A stretch of DNA of 64,000 bases, taken from the NCBI GenBank assembly GCA_900753315.1, contig CAADYP010000018.1, positions 101,916 to 165,915 on the forward strand. The letters run 5' to 3'. The notes below the pieces were generated by a model. That model had not been told where the DNA came from and made no database searches. It saw only the letters and a list, made by a program, of their open reading frames with translations. The position numbers and the translations under genes are program-made. Below, piece after piece: positions 60,858 to 64,000 of this stretch; positions within the stretch are counted from its first letter, which is position 1, and every line of letters begins with the position of its first letter. Origin of the DNA: Clostridia bacterium (GTDB taxonomy: Bacteria > Bacillota > Clostridia > Christensenellales > UBA1242).

Positions 60858-61669
60858 AAACCGTTGGTGTAAAATTTAAAAACAGCAACCATATATATTC
60901 TTTTGAACCAAATGGTCTCACATTGAAAAATGGAGATTATGTTTTGGTGGACACAGAAAAGGGCACAGACCTTGGTGTTATAGTGAAAGAAAAAGAAAAT
61001 ATTGACCCATCTACACTTATGTCACCACTTAAAAAAGTTGTGAAAAAAGCAACAAAAGAAATGGTTGAAAACGCTGAAAAGTATGACAAAGAAGCGGAAA
61101 AACAATATGATACAGTAAAGAAAATTGTTAAACAATTTGGTCTTGAAATGAAGATTGTCAAGATTGAAGCCAGTTATGACAACAGCAGATATATCATCAA
61201 TTTTACAGCAGAAAACAGAGTGGATTTTAGAGAATTAGTAAAAAAACTTGCCGAAGTTTTGAAAAAGCGTGTTGAACTTCGTCAAATTGGAAGCAGAGAT
61301 GAGGTTCGTATGTTGGGTGGTTTTGGACCTTGCGGGAAAGTTTGCTGTTGTGCACAAAACATGGGAGAGTTTGACCATGTGTCAATGAAAATGGCAAAAA
61401 ATCAAAATCTTTCTTTAAATCCTGCAAGCATAAGTGGACTTTGCGGAAAACTTATGTGTTGCATTGCCTACGAAAACCCTGTTTATCAAGAAGCATTGAA
61501 AAAGATGCCAAAAGTTGGATTTCAAGTATCGACAAAAGATGGAAAGGGAACTGTCATTTACAATGACCTTTTGAAAGAAGAAGTAGAAATCAAATTTGTC
61601 AATGGTGATGAGTCAGAAATAAAAACTTATCCACTCTCTGAAGTGCATTTTAAAAGGGAAGAAAAGTGA
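60848..61669 (+). CDS. ricT: PSP1-domain protein RicT (YaaT)
   Basis: 273 aa. The PSP1 C-terminal domain includes RQIGSRDEVRMLGGFGPCGKVCCC and ISGLCGKLMCC, giving the conserved cysteine set. In Bacillus, RicT joins RicA and RicF in a complex that binds 4Fe-4S clusters, stimulates RNase Y-dependent mRNA maturation and affects Spo0A phosphorylation and sporulation. That fits a sporulating organism. The start overlaps holB by 10 nt; TTGGAGG (60832-60838) in the end of holB is a good ribosome-binding site. The stop overlaps the GTG of the next gene. Confidence 0.93.
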   Translation: MQIETVGVKFKNSNHIYSFEPNGLTLKNGDYVLVDTEKGTDLGVIVKEKENIDPSTLMSPLKKVVKKATKEMVENAEKYDKEAEKQYDTVKKIVKQFGLEMKIVKIEASYDNSRYIINFTAENRVDFRELVKKLAEVLKKRVELRQIGSRDEVRMLGGFGPCGKVCCCAQNMGEFDHVSMKMAKNQNLSLNPASISGLCGKLMCCIAYENPVYQEALKKMPKVGFQVSTKDGKGTVIYNDLLKEEVEIKFVNGDESEIKTYPLSEVHFKREEK

Positions 61670-62403
61670 TTTTGGGCGAAGGTGAAAGACTTGAAGATTT
61701 GCAATGCAGCGGTTTGAAAATTATTCAAAATAAAAATCTTTACACTTTTACATCTGACAGTGTTATTTTGGCGAACTTTGTCAAGATAAAAGCAAGCGAT
61801 ATTGCTGTTGAAATAGGTGCAGGTTGTGGAGTAATTTCCATCTTGACGCAAGCAAAAAACAAAGTCAAAAAAATTTATGCTTTTGAACTTCAGAAACAAA
61901 TGCAAGACTTGTGTGAGAAAAACATTGAATTGAATAACTTGACTGACAAAATTGTCCTTTGTAAAGATGATGTAAAAAACTTTGATAAATTTTTGATGCA
62001 TGGAAGTGTTGATGTTGTTTTTTCAAATCCACCATATTTCAAAGAGACAGACTTCAAACAATCTCAAGTCAAAAAAATTGCGAAAGAAGAAGTTTGTTTG
62101 CCACTTGAAAGTTTGGTAATTGTCGCAAACAAAATGCTCAAGTTTGGTGGGAATTTCTATTGTTGTTATTGCAGTGAAAGAGCCTGCGAACTTGTGGCAA
62201 GCTTACAAAAAAATGGGTTTGCAGTAAAGGAAATGTTTTTCACAGAAAATGGGAAAGGCGATGTCAAACTTGTTGTTTTGAGAGCAGTTAAAGGTGGAAA
62301 AAGTGGGTGCAAAATTTATCCAAATCTTGTCACAAATGAAGAAGATGGTGGCTATTTGGAGAAGTTGCAAACAAAAAATTTCTTAAATAATCAAACAAAT
62401 TAA
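61666..62403 (+). CDS. tRNA1(Val) (adenine37-N6)-methyltransferase-like
   Basis: 245 aa SAM-dependent methyltransferase. Motif I is EIGAGCGVISIL and the catalytic N6-adenine motif is NPPYF (N121-F125). The family (TrmN6/YfiC, YabB in Bacillus) methylates A37 of tRNA-Val, and the position after ricT matches yabB. A GTG start overlaps the ricT stop by 4 nt (GTGA), so translation is coupled. The C-terminal 25 residues are polar and carry no motif. Substrate is assigned by family and neighbourhood only. Confidence 0.88.
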   Translation: MILGEGERLEDLQCSGLKIIQNKNLYTFTSDSVILANFVKIKASDIAVEIGAGCGVISILTQAKNKVKKIYAFELQKQMQDLCEKNIELNNLTDKIVLCKDDVKNFDKFLMHGSVDVVFSNPPYFKETDFKQSQVKKIAKEEVCLPLESLVIVANKMLKFGGNFYCCYCSERACELVASLQKNGFAVKEMFFTENGKGDVKLVVLRAVKGGKSGCKIYPNLVTNEEDGGYLEKLQTKNFLNNQTN

Positions 62404-62413
62404 ATAAAAGAAT

Positions 62414-62439
62414 AAAAAGACCGGTTAGGTCTTTTTTTT
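62414..62439. terminator. Bidirectional terminator between trmN6 and spmB
   Basis: Stem AAAAAGACC (62414-62422) with GGTCTTTTT (62428-62436), 5-nt loop, T runs on both strands. It can stop both the holB operon and the convergent spmAB operon. Confidence 0.85.
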
Positions 62440-62496
62440 GTGCAGGGATAGCAAATTTTTGCGCATTTTGCAGAAAAACACAGTTAAATTTTATGT

Positions 62497-63009
62497 TTAT
62501 AGAACTTTGCAAACAAGACAGGCAAAAATTGTTCCCACCAACGAGCAGACAAGTGCAACAGGAATTGCGTAAAAAAGTTTTTTAACTTTTGTTTGTGAGA
62601 TATAAACAGTGGCGACATAGAAAATTGTTTCGCTACATCCCATTATAACACAGGCGCATCGTGAAATGTAACTGTCGGCACCATAAATTGTGAAAATATT
62701 TTCCAAAATTCCATAGCTTCCACTTCCAGTAAATGGACGAAGCAAAACAAGTTCACACAATTCTGGTGGAATGCCGAGTGCGTTGAAAATAGGATTTAAA
62801 AGCCGTGCGAGTATATCAGTTATTCCACTGACTCGCAAGAGTGCCACTGCAATCAAAATTGACGCAATAAAAGGGAAAATATCCACAACCAATTTTATTG
62901 CACCTTTTGCGCCTTTTACAAAAGTTTCATATGTGTTTATACGTTTGTAAAGACAGTAGGCGAACAAAAGAAGAAACAAAATTGGCAAAATCATGGCATT
63001 ATATTTCAT
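62497..63009 (-). CDS. spmB: Spore maturation protein B
   Basis: 170 aa multi-pass membrane protein with the Gate/nucleoside-recognition fold: PILFLLLFAYCL, a central FPFIASILIAVALLR helix, LRPFTGSGSYGI and CSETIFYVATVY, all typical of SpmB. With SpmA it is needed for dehydration of the spore core in Bacillus and Clostridium. TTAGGAGAAGAAG precedes the ATG, and the start overlaps the spmA stop by 4 nt. The convergent terminator at 62414 should close the operon. Confidence 0.95.
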   Translation of the reverse strand: MKYNAMILPILFLLLFAYCLYKRINTYETFVKGAKGAIKLVVDIFPFIASILIAVALLRVSGITDILARLLNPIFNALGIPPELCELVLLRPFTGSGSYGILENIFTIYGADSYISRCACVIMGCSETIFYVATVYISQTKVKKLFYAIPVALVCSLVGTIFACLVCKVL

Positions 63010-63581
63010 CTTCTTCTCCTAAATCTTTTTGATAATTTGTCTATTGTGTGCACAAGAATGATTCCAAGAAGAGTTGTGCAAAAAGTGACAATCAGCGTTG
63101 GCAAAATTATATCTGATGGGTTTGTCGAGCCCGCACTTGTGCGAAGTCCAATTACTGTGGTTGGCAAAAGTTGAATTGATGTTGCATTTAAAACTATGAG
63201 CATGATTATCGCAAAGTTTGCTTTTCCGCTTTTGTCGTCAAGCGATTGCATTGCTTTTATGCCCATGGGGGTTGCGGCGTTTCCAAGACCAAGCATGTTT
63301 GCGGAAATGTTTAGTGCGATTATTTTTTCTATTTCGGTGTTGTCTATTTTAAATATCTTTTTGATAAGTGGTCGCAGAAGTTTTGCAAGTTTTTCACCAA
63401 GTCCACTTGCATCTACCAATTCCAAAATTCCGAGCCAAACGACATAGACAGCACAAAGTTCGATGCAAAGAGAAAGAGCACTCGCAGATGCACCAATCAT
63501 CTCGGACAAAACTGCACTTGGATTTGTTATAAGCAAAACCAAGATACTTGCAAACATCATAATAAACCAAAATACACTCAT
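63006..63581 (-). CDS. spmA: Spore maturation protein A
   Basis: 191 aa multi-pass membrane protein. VWLGILELVDASGLGEKLAKLLRP is the typical gate helix, and NMLGLGNAATPMGIKAM is the family signature. It works with SpmB in spore core dehydration. It is the first gene of the minus-strand pair, divergent from tatD with about 100 bases between. No clear Shine-Dalgarno sequence precedes the ATG, and I could not identify a sporulation-sigma promoter with confidence, although a CATAAA hexamer lies close to the start. Confidence 0.95.
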   Translation of the reverse strand: MSVFWFIMMFASILVLLITNPSAVLSEMIGASASALSLCIELCAVYVVWLGILELVDASGLGEKLAKLLRPLIKKIFKIDNTEIEKIIALNISANMLGLGNAATPMGIKAMQSLDDKSGKANFAIIMLIVLNATSIQLLPTTVIGLRTSAGSTNPSDIILPTLIVTFCTTLLGIILVHTIDKLSKRFRRRR

Positions 63582-63650
63582 ATAAAATGTTTATGCGAAT
63601 TTGCTCGAAAAAAGAATATATATCAAATTTTTTCAAAGTTTTCTTTTGCC

Positions 63651-63679
63651 TTGACTAAAATTGTTTATTTTGTTAAACT
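63651..63679 (+). promoter_or_regulatory. Promoter of tatD
   Basis: TTGACT (63651-63656), 17-nt spacer, TAAACT (63674-63679) with TGT just before. The -10 box ends 6 nt before the ATG at 63686 and no ribosome-binding site is present, again a leaderless arrangement. Confidence 0.6.
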
Positions 63680-63685
63680 TTAAGC

Positions 63686-64000
63686 ATGAAATTTGTAGAT
63701 GCACATGCTCATATCACTGATGAGTGCTTTGAAAATGTTGATGAAATAGTTGAGAATGCAAAGGAAAAAGGAGTTGACAAAATTGTCTGCTCTGCTTTCA
63801 ATATGCCTTCGTCAGTTGCGGCCTTAAAATTGGCACAAAAATATCAAAATGTTTTTGCAAATGTAGGAATACATCCAGAAAATATTGAGGAATTTGATGA
63901 CAAAAATTCAATTTCTGACCTTGAAAAGTTAGCACAAGAAAAAAAGGTGATTGCGATTGGGGAAATTGGGTTGGATTATCACTATTTTGAGGGAAAGAGT
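63686..64000 (+). CDS. tatD: TatD-family metal-dependent hydrolase (partial)
   Basis: The first 105 codons are present; the gene runs off the right edge. DAHAHITD near the N-terminus (metal-binding H-x-H), NVGIHPENI and AIGEIGLDYHY are the TatD/YabD signatures. Family members are amidohydrolase-fold DNases with 3'-5' exonuclease activity on DNA, some acting on damaged DNA. In Bacillus yabD lies in the same chromosomal neighbourhood as the holB-yaaT genes and yabPQ, so the context agrees. Confidence 0.93.
   Translation, partial: MKFVDAHAHITDECFENVDEIVENAKEKGVDKIVCSAFNMPSSVAALKLAQKYQNVFANVGIHPENIEEFDDKNSISDLEKLAQEKKVIAIGEIGLDYHYFEGKS

Noticed and set aside
63582..63650. SigE/SigG promoter for spmA.
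   Set aside because: A CATAAA hexamer is present near the start, but no matching -35 element lies at a suitable distance.
1..64000. CRISPR array, insertion sequence, prophage, tRNA or rRNA genes.
   Set aside because: No regularly spaced repeats, transposase or phage protein, cloverleaf sequence or rRNA signature was seen in any part of the window.

Overview
The window is 64 kb of low-GC bacterial DNA with dense, mostly plus-strand coding. Sporulation genes (yabP, yabQ, spmA, spmB), a pyruvate formate-lyase pair, ricT and the order holB-ricT-trmN6 ... tatD all point to an anaerobic, fermentative, endospore-forming Firmicute (Clostridia-like). Two enormous surface proteins built from GLUG, FN3-like, MBG-like and InlB-type modules fit an uncultured gut lineage. 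The lineage is my inference; no rRNA or tRNA gene was recognised in the window.

Region 1 (1-5.65 kb) is the most unusual part. It is a three-gene operon encoding (i) a 199-aa helical protein that reads like a eukaryotic/archaeal ESCRT-III (Snf7/CHMP) subunit, (ii) a 382-aa AAA+ ATPase with an N-terminal MIT-like three-helix domain and a Vps4/katanin-class motor, and (iii) a 1276-aa membrane protein with an N-terminal zinc ribbon, a TIR domain that seems to have lost its catalytic glutamate, a long helical region, three membrane segments and an external GLUG-type beta-repeat domain. The window starts inside the operon, so a further partner may lie upstream. This looks like a bacterial ESCRT-III/Vps4 membrane-remodelling module wired to a transmembrane TIR adaptor, and it is my candidate for an undescribed system.

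Region 2 (5.7-16 kb) is metabolic and housekeeping: an asymmetric heterodimeric ABC exporter, an unknown protein, pflB-pflA, a CvpA-family protein, a minus-strand sporulation operon (yabP-yabQ-DivIC-like), an RluD-type pseudouridine synthase and a ferritin-like protein that has lost its metal ligands. Region 3 (16-28.6 kb) holds an AT-rich regulatory gap, a 3766-aa lipoprotein and a small membrane-anchored partner. Region 4 (28.7-37.2 kb) carries typA, dnaB, two unknown envelope proteins, gltX and trpS. Region 5 (37.2-56.3 kb) is a single 6265-aa membrane-anchored surface protein preceded by an AT-rich leader with a perfect stem-loop. Region 6 (56.3-64 kb) has uppP, a P-type Ca2+-ATPase, holB-ricT-trmN6, convergent spmAB and the start of tatD.

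The two giant genes occupy 30.1 kb, 47% of the window. The TIR protein of the ESCRT-like operon carries the same kind of external GLUG module as both giants, which hints at, but does not prove, a shared surface-recognition role. Several genes without a Shine-Dalgarno sequence have a good promoter whose -10 box ends only 5-6 nt before the start codon, suggesting leaderless mRNAs. No insertion sequence, prophage, CRISPR array, tRNA or rRNA gene was found.
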